Shown: positions 34,590 through 43,230 of the stretch, one piece after another | Layout of the letters: each line of letters begins with the position of its first letter | How positions within the stretch are numbered: position 1 is the first letter of the stretch | Source of the DNA: Nocardia sp. NRRL S-836 | Lineage (GTDB): Bacteria > Actinomycetota > Actinomycetes > Mycobacteriales > Pseudonocardiaceae | Direction: 5' to 3' | Length of the DNA stretch: 64,000 nucleotides | Assembly (NCBI RefSeq): GCF_001279525.1 | Contig: NZ_LGDY01000093.1 | Span: forward strand, 1-64,000 | Notes under the pieces: model-generated | The model's database searches: none | The model's input: only the letters and a program-made list of their open reading frames with translations | What the model was told of the DNA's origin: nothing | Translations under genes and position numbers: made by a program

Positions 34590-35501
34590 TCAGGGGCGCT
34601 GGTGCCGGCGGAGCCGGACGACCAGCTCGGCGGTGGCGTCCCCGAGCAGCTCGACGAACTCCCGCGCGGGCCGGTGGCCGGCGCGGTGGGCGACCGCCGT
34701 GCCGCGCACCGCCGCGGGGTGGTCCACGCGGGCCACGGCGATCGACGGCGGCAACGCCGGCACGACCAGGCCCGGCACGACCGTGACGCCCAGACCGGCC
34801 GAGACGAGACCGAGCTTCGCGACCCAGTCCCGTGCCACGTAAGCGATGTGCGGCTCCCACGCCGGTTCGGTCCAGCCACCCAGCAGCGTGGTGCCGGGCT
34901 CGGCGCTGCCCGCGATCCACCGCTGGTCGCGGAGCGCCTCGGCGGTCACGGCCGGCTGGCCCGCGAAGGGGTGGCCGAGCGCCGTCGCGACGAAGAGCGG
35001 GTCGTCCAGCAGGGGCGTCACCTCGACGCCCTGCGGTGGCGGACCGGCCGGGGTCACGACCGCGAGGTCGAGGCGGCCGCGCCCGACGGCGGCGAGCAGG
35101 CCGGGGCTCAGTCCTTCCCGGACCGTCACACGGGTCCGCGGCGCCGTCCTGCCCAGTGCGGCGATGGCATTGGGCACCAGCACCGCCATGGCGGTCGGGA
35201 ACGCGCCGACCCGCAGGCGACCGGCCGGCTGGGCGCCGAGGTCCTGGAGGTGCTGCCGGGCGGCGTCCAGCTCACCGAGCACCGCGTCGGCGTGCCGGAC
35301 GACGACCCGGCCCGCCTCGGTCAGCCGCACCCCGCGGGCCTGCCGCTCGAACAGCGCCTGACCGGCCGCCTGCTCCATCAGCGCGATCTGCCGGGACACG
35401 GCCGACTGCGTGTAGCCCAGCCGCTCGGCCGCGACCGAGAACGACCCGTGCCGCGCCGCCTCGCGCACCAGCCGCAGCCCGACGACCGTGAACTCACCCA
35501 T
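34590..35501 (-). CDS. LysR-family regulator
   Basis: A 303-residue LysR protein: winged helix at 4-62 (GSFSVAAERLGYTQSAVSRQIALMEQAAG), followed by a periplasmic-binding-like ligand domain (RLRVGAFPTAMAVLVP). The ATG at 35501 leaves 71 bp to the divergent NTF2-like gene, the usual LysR arrangement with its target. Closely similar in its recognition helix to the LysR at 59.8-60.7 kb, so the two are paralogues. Confidence 0.88.
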   Translation of the reverse strand: MGEFTVVGLRLVREAARHGSFSVAAERLGYTQSAVSRQIALMEQAAGQALFERQARGVRLTEAGRVVVRHADAVLGELDAARQHLQDLGAQPAGRLRVGAFPTAMAVLVPNAIAALGRTAPRTRVTVREGLSPGLLAAVGRGRLDLAVVTPAGPPPQGVEVTPLLDDPLFVATALGHPFAGQPAVTAEALRDQRWIAGSAEPGTTLLGGWTEPAWEPHIAYVARDWVAKLGLVSAGLGVTVVPGLVVPALPPSIAVARVDHPAAVRGTAVAHRAGHRPAREFVELLGDATAELVVRLRRHQRP

Positions 35502-35521
35502 GCTCAGAAGTGATAGCACAC

Positions 35522-35545
35522 ATGCGAGACCGTCGTTTGTCGCAT
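35522..35545. promoter_or_regulatory. Candidate LysR operator
   Basis: ATGCGA (35522-35527) and TCGCAT (35540-35545) form a six-base inverted repeat with a 12-base centre in the 71-bp gap between the LysR gene and the divergent NTF2-like gene. This fits a LysR dyad with T and A half-site ends. Confidence 0.5.
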
Positions 35546-35572
35546 AGCTCCCCACTGCCTAACGTCGTCCAC

Positions 35573-35977
35573 ATGGGAACCGCGGAGAACAAGAGGCTGG
35601 TCCAGGACGTCTTCGACCGGGTGGCACGGGGCGACACGGCCGCGCTGACCGAGGCGATGGCCGACGACTTCCACTGGGTGTTCCCCGGCGGCTGGTCGTG
35701 GTCGGGCAGCTGGGGACCGAAGGAGGTCGCGCTCGGCGGGTTGCTGCGACCGCTGATGGCCCAGTTCACGGACTACCGCCTCGCGGCCGACCTCGTCATC
35801 GCCGAGGAGGACCGCGTGGTCGTGCAGGCCCGCGGCCACGGCACGACCACGCGGGGTGAGCGGTACCACCAGACGTACTGCTTCGTCCTGCGCGTGACCG
35901 GCGGGAAGATCAGCGAGCTGGTCGAGCACTGCGACACGGCGCTCGTGGAACGGGTGCTGGACCACCCGGCCGCCTGA
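35573..35977 (+). CDS. NTF2-like (SnoaL-type) protein
   Basis: A 134-residue cone-shaped alpha+beta fold protein: helix AENKRLVQDVFDRVARGD, then ALTEAMADDFHWVFPG, and an RVVVQARGHG strand. SnoaL-like members are cyclases, isomerases or binding proteins for small molecules. The divergent LysR gene probably controls it. A hairpin follows the stop. No more specific reaction can be deduced. Confidence 0.75.
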   Translation: MGTAENKRLVQDVFDRVARGDTAALTEAMADDFHWVFPGGWSWSGSWGPKEVALGGLLRPLMAQFTDYRLAADLVIAEEDRVVVQARGHGTTTRGERYHQTYCFVLRVTGGKISELVEHCDTALVERVLDHPAA

Positions 35978-36001
35978 GCCCCGGTCACGGGCTGTGCGGC
36001 C
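35968..36001. terminator. Hairpin between convergent NTF2-like and membrane protein genes
   Basis: GGCCGC at 35968 pairs with GCGGCC at 35996, with an inner AGCCC/GGGCT stem. The stop codon of the NTF2-like gene is inside the left arm. The opposing gene ends seven bases away. Confidence 0.5.
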
Positions 36002-36007
36002 GTCGGC

Positions 36008-36766
36008 TCAGCCGCTCTTGCGCAACGCCGTCGAGCCGTCCGCCGACCCGTTCTGCAGGAAGACGTCCATGATCGTGCCGTCCGCGGTGGGCTTGGCGCT
36101 GAACGTCCCGCACGGGCCGGCCGTGGTGCGCAACGTGAACTGGTCGCCGTCGGGCGTCACGGTGCCGCGGCAGTCCAGCCTGATGCCCGAGGGCTGGGCC
36201 CGGTCCTGGGGGAAGCCGGGCGGCGGCTGCATGGTCAGCCCCGTCGAGAACGTGAACTCGCCCGACTCCGTGATGGTCAGCACGGTGGGCGTGGTCTCGA
36301 AGCCCTGCATGGGGGTGCTGGCCGGCTGCTCCCACCTGCCGACTGCGGCGGCGAGGGCCACCGGGCTCTGGGCGTTGAGGACCACGGCGGCCGTGCCACC
36401 GCCGAGCAGCACCACCAGCAGTGCCGCACCGGTCACCAGGCCACCGGTGCCGACCCTGACGTTCCCGATGTTCCAGTAGCGCTTCGTCTGCCTGATCCGG
36501 GCGCCCGGCCCGGCCTGGAAGTTCCGGAGGTCACCGCTGTTGTCCACGTTGTACACGTGGTACCGCAGCGCGTTCGCGAAGTTCTCGTCGCGGTCCATCT
36601 CCCCCGCGACCGCGTTCACCACGTGGTCGAGCTCGGCGCCGCCGAGTGGTTCCCCGCGGCTGAGCGCGGCCCCGACCGGCGTGCCCCGGAACCGGTCGGC
36701 CAGCAGCTGGTGCACGCCCGCGGAGGGCACGCTGACAGCGATGCGGGCGAGGTGTCTGTCGTCCAT
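36008..36766 (-). CDS. Single-pass membrane protein, function unknown
   Basis: A 252-residue protein. A cytoplasmic N-terminal part of about 105 residues ends in a stretch with KRYWNIGNVRVG. One membrane helix lies at about 107-130 (GALLVVLLGGGTAAVVLN). The outer part of about 120 residues is a beta-rich domain with a pair of cysteines (RLDCRGTV and GPCGTF) that could form a disulfide. The N-terminal region has a helical pattern like effector-associated or death-fold domains of actinomycetes, but I cannot name it. It may act as a signalling receptor; that is a guess. Confidence 0.6.
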   Translation of the reverse strand: MDDRHLARIAVSVPSAGVHQLLADRFRGTPVGAALSRGEPLGGAELDHVVNAVAGEMDRDENFANALRYHVYNVDNSGDLRNFQAGPGARIRQTKRYWNIGNVRVGTGGLVTGAALLVVLLGGGTAAVVLNAQSPVALAAAVGRWEQPASTPMQGFETTPTVLTITESGEFTFSTGLTMQPPPGFPQDRAQPSGIRLDCRGTVTPDGDQFTLRTTAGPCGTFSAKPTADGTIMDVFLQNGSADGSTALRKSG

Positions 36767-36890
36767 GTCCTTCCCCCTGCCGTGAGTAGCAGGCCACTAT
36801 CGTGCGGACCCGAACGGACGGACGCCACCCCCGGCCCCCATTCGGACCAGCACCACGTCGGTTCGAGCAGGTCGTGGCAGGATCGGGCGC

Positions 36891-37754
36891 GTGAGTGACA
36901 TTCAACGTGTGGGAATCGTCGGTTCCGGCCTGATGGGCTCCGGGATCGCCGAGGTGAGCGCCCGTGCCGGCCTCGACGTCATCGTCGTCGAGGTCAACGC
37001 GGACGCGGCCGAGGCAGCGCAGGGGCGGATCGCCTCGTCGCTGGCCAGGGGCGTCAAGGCGGGCAAGCTCAGCGAGCAGGAGCGGGACGCGGCGATCGGG
37101 CGGATCCGGTTCACCACGGACATCGGCGAGTTCGCCGACCGGCAGTTCGTGGTCGAGGCGGTCGCGGAGAACGAGCAGGTCAAGACCGAGGTCTTCACGG
37201 CGCTGGACAAGGTCGTGCGGGACGAGGACGCGATCTTCGCGTCCAACACCAGCTCGATCCCGATCATGAAGCTCGGCATGGCCACGAACCGGCCCGAGCA
37301 GGTCATCGGCGTGCACTTCTTCAACCCGGTGCCGGTGCTCAAGCTCGTCGAGATCGTGCCGTCGCTGCTGACCGGCGCCACCACGCAGGAACGCGCGGAG
37401 GCGTTCGTGCGCGGGACCCTGCACAAGGAGGTCATCCGCTCGCAGGACCGCGCCGGGTTCGTGGTCAACGCGCTGCTGATCCCCTACCTGCTCTCCTCGA
37501 TCCGCATGCTGGAGTCCGGCTTCGCCTCCGCCGACGACATCGACAACGGCATGGTGCTCGGCTGCGCCCACCCGATGGGGCCGCTGCGGCTGACCGACCT
37601 GATCGGCCTCGACACCACGAAGGCCATCGCCGAGTCGATGTACGAGGAGTTCAAGGAGCCGCTGTACTCGCCGCCGCCGTTGCTGCTGCGCATGGTGGAC
37701 GCGGGCCTGCTGGGCAAGAAGTCCGGCCGCGGGTTCCACAACTACGCCAAGTAG
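36891..37754 (+). CDS. 3-hydroxybutyryl-CoA dehydrogenase
   Basis: A 287-residue enzyme of the 3-hydroxyacyl-CoA dehydrogenase family. NAD-binding motif GIVGSGLMGSGIAEV, the SNTSSI serine region, the catalytic histidine in GVHFFNPVPVLKLVEIV, and the C-terminal domain with GPLRLTDLIGLD. The GTG start follows a short gap. It converts 3-hydroxybutyryl-CoA to acetoacetyl-CoA or the reverse (fadB2/paaH/hbd role). It stands alone, convergent with the conservon across a strong terminator. Confidence 0.92.
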   Translation: MSDIQRVGIVGSGLMGSGIAEVSARAGLDVIVVEVNADAAEAAQGRIASSLARGVKAGKLSEQERDAAIGRIRFTTDIGEFADRQFVVEAVAENEQVKTEVFTALDKVVRDEDAIFASNTSSIPIMKLGMATNRPEQVIGVHFFNPVPVLKLVEIVPSLLTGATTQERAEAFVRGTLHKEVIRSQDRAGFVVNALLIPYLLSSIRMLESGFASADDIDNGMVLGCAHPMGPLRLTDLIGLDTTKAIAESMYEEFKEPLYSPPPLLLRMVDAGLLGKKSGRGFHNYAK

Positions 37755-37755
37755 G

Positions 37756-37810
37756 ACGCACGCGGGGACCTTTCGCACTCTCAGACGGTGCGAAAGGTCC
37801 CCGTGTGCGT
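37756..37810. terminator. Strong bidirectional terminator
   Basis: A 23-bp stem with one mismatch (37756-37778 with 37788-37810) and nine-base loop separates the end of the hydroxybutyryl-CoA dehydrogenase gene from the end of the conservon operon. It is among the most stable hairpins in the window. Confidence 0.88.
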
Positions 37811-37832
37811 TCGCAGGCGGGCGGCCTGGCCC

Positions 37833-38414
37833 TCAGGCGGGCGCCAGCCGGCTCATCGAGTGCTGGATCAGCCCGACCAGCACCGTCTTGCTCGACTCGC
37901 GGTTGCGGGCGTCGCACAGCACGACCGGGATCGCGTCGTCCAGGTCGAGCGCGTGCCGCACCTCGTCCACGGTGTACAGCTGCCCGCCGTCGAAGCAGTT
38001 GACCGCCACGACGAACGGGATGCCGCGGTGCTCGAAGAAGTCGATGGACGGGAACGACGAGTCGAGCCGCCGCGTGTCCACCAGCACGACGGCGCCGATC
38101 GCGCCGTGGGCCAGCTCGTCCCACATGAACCAGAACCTGTTCTGGCCGGGCGTGCCGAACAGGTAGAGCACCACGCTGGCGTTGATGGTGATGCGCCCGA
38201 AGTCGAGCGCCACCGTCGTGGTGTCCTTGCCCTCGATGCCGGCCAGGTCATCGACGTGCACACCGGCCTCGGTGAGCAGCTCCTCGGTCTTGAGCGGCGG
38301 GATCTCGGAGACCGACGAGACCATGGTGGTCTTGCCGGTGCCGAAACCACCCGCGATGACGATCTTGACCGAGGTCGGCACGGTCAGCTGGTCGTCAGAT
38401 CCCACGAACACCAT
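37833..38414 (-). CDS. cvnD: Conservon GTPase CvnD
   Basis: A 193-residue Ras-like/MglA-like small GTPase, last gene of the conservon. P-loop GGFGTGKT at residues 22-29, a GTPGQNRFWFMWDEL switch II region, and the guanine-specificity region VAVNCFDGG. Conservons are actinobacterial membrane-associated GTPase relays resembling eukaryotic G-protein systems. Its start overlaps the DUF742 gene by 20 bp. Confidence 0.92.
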   Translation of the reverse strand: MVFVGSDDQLTVPTSVKIVIAGGFGTGKTTMVSSVSEIPPLKTEELLTEAGVHVDDLAGIEGKDTTTVALDFGRITINASVVLYLFGTPGQNRFWFMWDELAHGAIGAVVLVDTRRLDSSFPSIDFFEHRGIPFVVAVNCFDGGQLYTVDEVRHALDLDDAIPVVLCDARNRESSKTVLVGLIQHSMSRLAPA

Positions 38415-38760
38415 CCAGTACGGCCTGCAGGAGATCCCGGTCGGGAACCTGCGGAGCGGAGTTCTGCACGATCACGTCACCGCGCTCGATGAGGTCCGAG
38501 AGCAGCACCTTGACCACGACGAGCGGGACGTCGAGGTAGGCGGCCACCTCGGCGACCGAAAGAGGGCGTGCGCACAACGACATGATCTCGCGGTGCTCGA
38601 CCGTCAGCGACGTCTGGTCGGACGTATACGAGGAGGCTCGGACCTGCGTGACCAGATGCAGGTTTGGCGCGTTCGGCCGGGTGCGGCCGCGCACCATCGC
38701 GTAGGGCCGCACCAGCGGCCCCGCGGCCTCGTCGTACCACCAGTCCTCACGCGCGGACAT
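38395..38760 (-). CDS. cvnC: Conservon DUF742 protein CvnC
   Basis: A 121-residue DUF742 protein with the typical start EDWWYDEAAGPLVRPYAMVRGRT and winged-helix-like core (LSVAEVAAYLDVPLVVVKVLLSDLIERG). CvnC proteins bind the roadblock partner and GTPase. Gene order cvnA-B-C-D is complete, with overlaps on both sides. Confidence 0.9.
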   Translation of the reverse strand: MSAREDWWYDEAAGPLVRPYAMVRGRTRPNAPNLHLVTQVRASSYTSDQTSLTVEHREIMSLCARPLSVAEVAAYLDVPLVVVKVLLSDLIERGDVIVQNSAPQVPDRDLLQAVLDGVRGI

Positions 38761-39194
38761 CAGCGCGACTCTCGTGCCGAGGGCACGGTCGCCGTTTCTG
38801 CGCGCGGGGCCGAGGAGAGGTACGTGCCCACCCGCTTGACCAGCATGTTCATCTCGTACGCGATCATGCCCATGTCCGCGTCCTCTTCACCGAGCAGCGC
38901 CAGGCACGCACCGTGTCCCGCCGCCGTGACGAACAGGTACGCGTGCTCCATCTCCACGATGGTCTGCCGCACCGCGCCGCCGCCGAAGTGGCGCCCGGTG
39001 CCGCGGGCGAGCGACTGGAACGCCGACGCCATCGCCGACAGGTGTTCCGAGTCGTCGCGCGAGAGCCCGGCCGAACGGCCGAGCAGGAGTCCGTCCGCCG
39101 ACAGCACGACCGCGTGCCGGGCGCCGACCACCCGCTGGATGAGGTCCTCCAGCAGCCAGTTGAGTTCGCCGTGCTGGCTGGTCTTGTCCTTCAT
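38760..39194 (-). CDS. cvnB: Conservon roadblock/LC7 protein CvnB
   Basis: A 144-residue roadblock/LC7 domain protein (ELNWLLEDLIQRVVGARHAVVLSADGLLLG), a GTPase-activating partner in MglB-like systems. It overlaps cvnA by 4 bp and cvnC by one base. The C-terminal tail is rich in serine and alanine. Confidence 0.91.
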   Translation of the reverse strand: MKDKTSQHGELNWLLEDLIQRVVGARHAVVLSADGLLLGRSAGLSRDDSEHLSAMASAFQSLARGTGRHFGGGAVRQTIVEMEHAYLFVTAAGHGACLALLGEEDADMGMIAYEMNMLVKRVGTYLSSAPRAETATVPSARESR

Positions 39195-41509
39195 GACGAG
39201 GGGGCTCCTTCTGATCTCCAGTCGTCGGTCAGCCGCGCGTCGCGGGTGCCGCGCTGGAACGCGGCAAGCCCGTCTCGAGTTCGCTCGGCCGACCTTTCAC
39301 CGGTCATCGGTTCAGCGTGTGACACGTCGTCGGACTGCATGAGCTGCGGCGCGAGGTTCTGCCGCTTCTTCCTGCGGGGCAGCGGGGGCTTCCCGTCCGA
39401 GGCCGGTGCCGGGGTCTTGGGTTCGTCCGCGGGTACCTCTGGTTCGGGAGCGGGCGCGGGGGTCACGGCCGCGTCCGGCACGGGCGGCCGCTTCAGCGGG
39501 AAGCTCGGGTGTTCCTCGACGTGGCCGTGGTACTGGTCGTGGAACGACCGCACCGGCATCTGCGTGGTCTCGGTGATGTCGCCCGCGGTGTTGTGCGGTG
39601 CCACGAGCTGCGGCGGCAGCACGCACAGGGCGACCGTGCCGCCGTAGGGCGAGTCGCGGAGCTCCACCTTGATGCCGCGCCGGGCCGCGAGCCGCGCGAC
39701 CACGAAGAGGCCCAGCCGGGACTCGCCGCGGAACGCCATGGTCTCGAAGTCCGGCGGGTTGGAGAGCTTCGCGTTGGCCTGCAGGCGTTCCTCCTGCGTC
39801 ATGCCCAGGCCGTGGTCCTCGATCTCGATCACGATCCCGTGCGGCACGGCGTTGGAGTGGACGACCACCTCGGAGCGCGGTGAGGAGAAGGCCGTCGCGT
39901 TGTCGATCAGCTCGGCCAGCAGGTGGATGGTGTCGGCGACGGCCACGCCCACGAGCGCGCGGTCGGGCACCGGGTTGACCTTGACCCGCACGTACTGCTC
40001 GGTCTCGGCGACCGCCGCGCGCAGCACGTCGCTCAGCCGCACCGGCTTGCGCCACTGCCTGCCCGGCTGCTCGCCGGCGAGGATGATCAGGTTCTCGGCG
40101 TTGCGGCGCGCGCGGGTGGCGAGGTGGTCGAGCTGGAAGAGCGAGTCGAGCTGCTCGGGGTTCTCCTCCTCGCGCTCCAGCTTGTCGAGGATCTTGAGCT
40201 GGCGGTGCACCAGGCCCTGGTTGCGGTGGGCGATGTCGAGGAAGACCCGGTTCACGCCCTCACGCGCCTGCGTCTCCTTCACCGCGGCCGCGACGGCGGT
40301 GTACTGCGCGGTGTTGAACGCGTCGGCGACCTGGCCGATCTCGTCGTTGCCGTAGTCCAGCGGCGGCATGTCGCGGTGCACGTCCACCTGCTCGCCCCCG
40401 CGCAGCCGCGCCACGATGTGCGGCAGCCGTTCCTGCGCGAGCCGCAGCGTGTCCTCGCGCAGCGACGTGAGGCGGGTGACCAGCGCCCTGCTGACCAGCC
40501 GGTTCGAGATGCGCAACGCGAGCACGATGCCGACGACGACCGCCAGCAACGCGATCAGGCTGCCGATGAGCACCGCGGTGACCCGGCTGTTGGCCTTCTC
40601 CAGTCCCAGGTTCGTGCCGTCCTCCGCCTGCCGCACGGCGATCGCGACGAGCTTCTCGTGCACCGGACCGGCGGCGGCCCGCCACTGCTGGTCCGTGACG
40701 CCGCCGTCGCTGTTGATGAGGCGGCCTTCGAGGTCGACCAGCGTGCGGTACTCGGAGCTGGTGCGCAGCGCGTCGTACTGCTGGCGCGGCTGCGGCAACG
40801 CGAAGGGGATCGTGGCGTCCACACCGGCGTGATACGCGCCGATCAGCCGAACGAACTCCACCCGCTCGGCGGGCGTGAACGCCTTGTTGAGCAGCCCGCG
40901 CGAACCGATCGTGGCGGCGCGGGACATCCAGTCGGCGGCCTGGAAGATCGTGACGGCGTGCACGGTGGACTGCCCGGCCTCGGCGTCGGGCACCAGCCGC
41001 GCCTGGCGGGCGAACAGCGCGACCCCCGCGTCCACGAGGCTGTTGTAGTAGTCGTAGACCTCCTGCGGGTTGGCGTTGCCCGCCTCGACCCGCGTGCGGT
41101 GCTGCCCGAGCTCACCCAGCACGGTGTCGAGCGCGTTGATCCGGTCGACGATGTCCTGCGGCGCGCCGTCGGAGAGCTCCGCGAGCGCCGCCTTCATCCT
41201 CGTGACCGACTCGTCGGTCCGCTCCTGCTGCTGCCGCAACGCCGCCACGTCGGTGCCACCGGACCTGCTCAGCAGCACGAGGCTCAGCTGACGTTCCTTC
41301 TGCAGCCCCACGAACGCCTGCACCGAGGGGATCGTCGCGTCCTTCACGCCGGCGGCGGCGGAGCGCAGGTAGAAGCTGTCGAAGACGGTGTACGAGGAGA
41401 AGACCGCCCACATCACCAGCAGGACCACGCTGGGAACGACGACCACCCCGGCCAGCCGCGACCTGATGGTCCGGTAGTTGGTCGGTGTGTAACCGCTCTT
41501 CTCGTTCAC
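39191..41509 (-). CDS. cvnA: Conservon sensor histidine-kinase-like protein CvnA
   Basis: A 772-residue membrane sensor. One helix near residue 25, an extracellular nitrate/nitrite-sensing (NIT) domain of about 260 residues, a second helix (ALLAVVVGIVLAL, about 320-340), a HAMP-like linker, then an HATPase domain with IDNATAFSSP (N-box) and ESRLGLFVVARLAARRG. A proline-rich tail of about 130 residues follows (PAPAPEPEVPADEPKTPAPA). The phospho-acceptor helix is atypical, as in other CvnA proteins. The GTG at 41509 is the first start that gives a sensible N-terminus; in-frame starts reach back to 41605. Confidence 0.88.
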   Translation of the reverse strand: MNEKSGYTPTNYRTIRSRLAGVVVVPSVVLLVMWAVFSSYTVFDSFYLRSAAAGVKDATIPSVQAFVGLQKERQLSLVLLSRSGGTDVAALRQQQERTDESVTRMKAALAELSDGAPQDIVDRINALDTVLGELGQHRTRVEAGNANPQEVYDYYNSLVDAGVALFARQARLVPDAEAGQSTVHAVTIFQAADWMSRAATIGSRGLLNKAFTPAERVEFVRLIGAYHAGVDATIPFALPQPRQQYDALRTSSEYRTLVDLEGRLINSDGGVTDQQWRAAAGPVHEKLVAIAVRQAEDGTNLGLEKANSRVTAVLIGSLIALLAVVVGIVLALRISNRLVSRALVTRLTSLREDTLRLAQERLPHIVARLRGGEQVDVHRDMPPLDYGNDEIGQVADAFNTAQYTAVAAAVKETQAREGVNRVFLDIAHRNQGLVHRQLKILDKLEREEENPEQLDSLFQLDHLATRARRNAENLIILAGEQPGRQWRKPVRLSDVLRAAVAETEQYVRVKVNPVPDRALVGVAVADTIHLLAELIDNATAFSSPRSEVVVHSNAVPHGIVIEIEDHGLGMTQEERLQANAKLSNPPDFETMAFRGESRLGLFVVARLAARRGIKVELRDSPYGGTVALCVLPPQLVAPHNTAGDITETTQMPVRSFHDQYHGHVEEHPSFPLKRPPVPDAAVTPAPAPEPEVPADEPKTPAPASDGKPPLPRRKKRQNLAPQLMQSDDVSHAEPMTGERSAERTRDGLAAFQRGTRDARLTDDWRSEGAPSS

Positions 41510-41675
41510 AGCGCTCTTCGTCTCCTGTGTCCCACGGCTAGCGCTGCGGGTTACCCAAGTCACCCCTTCGGCTGCAAAATGGTAACAAATGAGGATCTTC
41601 GTCACCGAATGGCAGCGATCACGTGCTGTACGCGGTCGCAGGCTACCCAGTCAGGTGAGCGTCGCAACACCCACT

Positions 41676-41706
41676 ACGGGGGTTCTCACAACGCAAGAAC
41701 CCCCGT
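41676..41706. terminator. Terminator of the secreted beta-propeller gene
   Basis: A perfect 11-bp stem (ACGGGGGTTCT, 41676-41686, with 41696-41706) and nine-base loop begins right after the stop of the leftward beta-propeller gene. It insulates the conservon promoter region (41510-41711). Confidence 0.8.
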
Positions 41707-41711
41707 ACGGC

Positions 41712-42626
41712 CTAGTTCCGCGGACGTTCGACGGCGACGACGGTGTAGGTCGTCTCCGGCGTCGGCGGCGTGCTGAACCGGGCATTCGGCAGGTAGAGGC
41801 GCTTTCCGAACGCGGCGACCGTCGTAGGCACGTCGAACCGCGCGTCCGTCCGTTCCGCCGTCAGGGTCGCGCCGTCACGACCCAGCGTGTATCGCGCGAC
41901 TTTGTTCAGCCGGTTTTGCACCACGTACAACTGCCGCCCCTCTCGCAACAGTCCGTCACCATTGGTGAGTGTTTGACCGTTCAAATCGATACTGGCGGTC
42001 TTGCCGGTGCGCGGGTCGACGCGGAACAACATTCCGGTGTTGCTCTGCACGACGATCAAGCCGCCGTCGAGTCCGGTCTCGATGCCGTTCAGGTTCGTCG
42101 CGCCGGGGGTGACGACGAGGTCGCCGGTGAGGTTCAGCGTCGAGTGCGGCTTCAGGCTCAACGGCACCCGGTAGAGCACCGCCTTGCGCGAGTCGGTGAA
42201 CCACGCCGAGTTGTCGGTGAGGACGACGTCGTTGACGAAGGTGTCCGTGGTCGCGAACTGGAACTTCGCCAGCAACGCCCCCGTGCGCGTGTCGTAGACC
42301 CGTGCGTCACCACCGACGCCGCCCGCGACCCACAACCGTTGGCGCTCATCGACCTTCATGCCGAGCGACGGCGTGCCAGGCCCCTTAGCCAGCACCGCGC
42401 CCTTACCGGTGCGCAGGTCGGCCGCGTAGATCGACCCGTCGGCCCGTGAGCCGAAGTAAGCCGTGGTGCCGGCGATCGCGATGCCCTCCGGCTGCCACCC
42501 GTCAGGCAGGGAGAACTCCGCGGGAAACCGCCCGTGCTGCTGGGACGCGTCCGCGGTGGCCGGCGCGGCAGCGGCGAGGGTGACGCCCAGAACCGCCGCG
42601 AACAGGACACCGAATCTGCGGTACAT
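41712..42626 (-). CDS. Secreted SMP-30/gluconolactonase-like beta-propeller
   Basis: A 304-residue exported protein. Sec signal MYRRFGVLFAAVLGVTLAAAAPATA with cleavage near ATADA. The rest is a six-bladed beta-propeller typical of SMP-30-like or superoxide-associated extracellular proteins (GWQPEGIAIAGTTAYFGS, GMKVDERQRLWVAGG, NLNGIETGLDGGLIVVQSN). The NLNGIE region resembles the lactonase metal site. Substrate unknown. It lies in the same direction as the conservon but has its own terminator. Confidence 0.8.
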   Translation of the reverse strand: MYRRFGVLFAAVLGVTLAAAAPATADASQQHGRFPAEFSLPDGWQPEGIAIAGTTAYFGSRADGSIYAADLRTGKGAVLAKGPGTPSLGMKVDERQRLWVAGGVGGDARVYDTRTGALLAKFQFATTDTFVNDVVLTDNSAWFTDSRKAVLYRVPLSLKPHSTLNLTGDLVVTPGATNLNGIETGLDGGLIVVQSNTGMLFRVDPRTGKTASIDLNGQTLTNGDGLLREGRQLYVVQNRLNKVARYTLGRDGATLTAERTDARFDVPTTVAAFGKRLYLPNARFSTPPTPETTYTVVAVERPRN

Positions 42627-42733
42627 GCCGCCTCCTGGAGTCGGATTGGGGTGCCGTTCCGATCCTGGCGCAGGTCAGGAGGGATTCGGACTTTTCTCAG
42701 CAACCCGACATCAACGCTGGTGGGGACGGCTCG

Positions 42734-42776
42734 CAGCTCGGCCGCGACCTCCGCGATCAGCTCCGGCGACTCGCCC
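42734..42776. repeat. Direct repeat copy 1 (DUF5753 3' end relic)
   Basis: About 43 bases starting CAGCTCGGCCGCG are nearly identical to 43233-43275, the real 3' end of the DUF5753 gene. On the minus strand it reads GESPELIAEVAAEL but lacks the stop codon. It is a relic of a second DUF5753 gene or a duplicated end. Confidence 0.7.
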
Positions 42777-42799
42777 ACCGGCCGTCGTTGGCGCGCTGG

Positions 42800-43230
42800 A
42801 TGCACCGTCGGCGAGCGCATCGCGTACCACCGCAGGCGGGCGCGATCGGACGGCCGGGAGGGCATCGGCACCGCGCCCAACGTCGTGCCCGAGATCCAAG
42901 CGGCGATGTTGCGCTAGGACGGCATCGCAGGGCTGCTCGGCATTCCGGAGACCGCCGGGTCGACGCGCGGCACCTGCGCATGACGGTCGAGCGGGCGTTC
43001 GTCTACTCGCAGACCGAGCGGGACGTGCTCCGATCGCGGCTCGGTAGCCCGGACGCTTGCAGCGTGTACGGCTCGCTCATGTTCAAGGGAGCGGTCGGCG
43101 CGGCCACCTCGGAAGATCACCGGAGCGTTCGCGACCACCTCGCGGAGGCGTCACGCGTCGCTGACGTGATCGGAGATCGCAACGACCACTGGTTCGCGTC
43201 CGGCCCGACCAACGTGGCGATCCACCGCCT
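42800..43230 (+). pseudogene. Decayed XRE/TPR regulator
   Basis: The plus strand keeps pieces of a helix-turn-helix regulator with tetratricopeptide tail. Near 42805 it reads VGERIAYHRRRARS (start of such a protein), then VVPEIQAAMLR followed by an in-frame TAG at 42915-42917. In another frame from about 42990 it reads VYSQTERDVL, GSLMFKGAVGAA, VRDHLAEASRVADVIGD and FASGPTNVAIHR, which are characteristic of the C-terminal half. The helix-turn-helix core is deleted, stops and frame changes are present, and the sequence breaks off at the duplicated DUF5753 end. It is flanked by the 43-bp direct repeat. Parent family call is by recognition, not alignment. Confidence 0.6.

Noticed and set aside
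36855..36890. Possible tRNA T-loop-like GGTTCGA stretch
   Set aside because: No matching acceptor stem, anticodon arm or CCA end around it.
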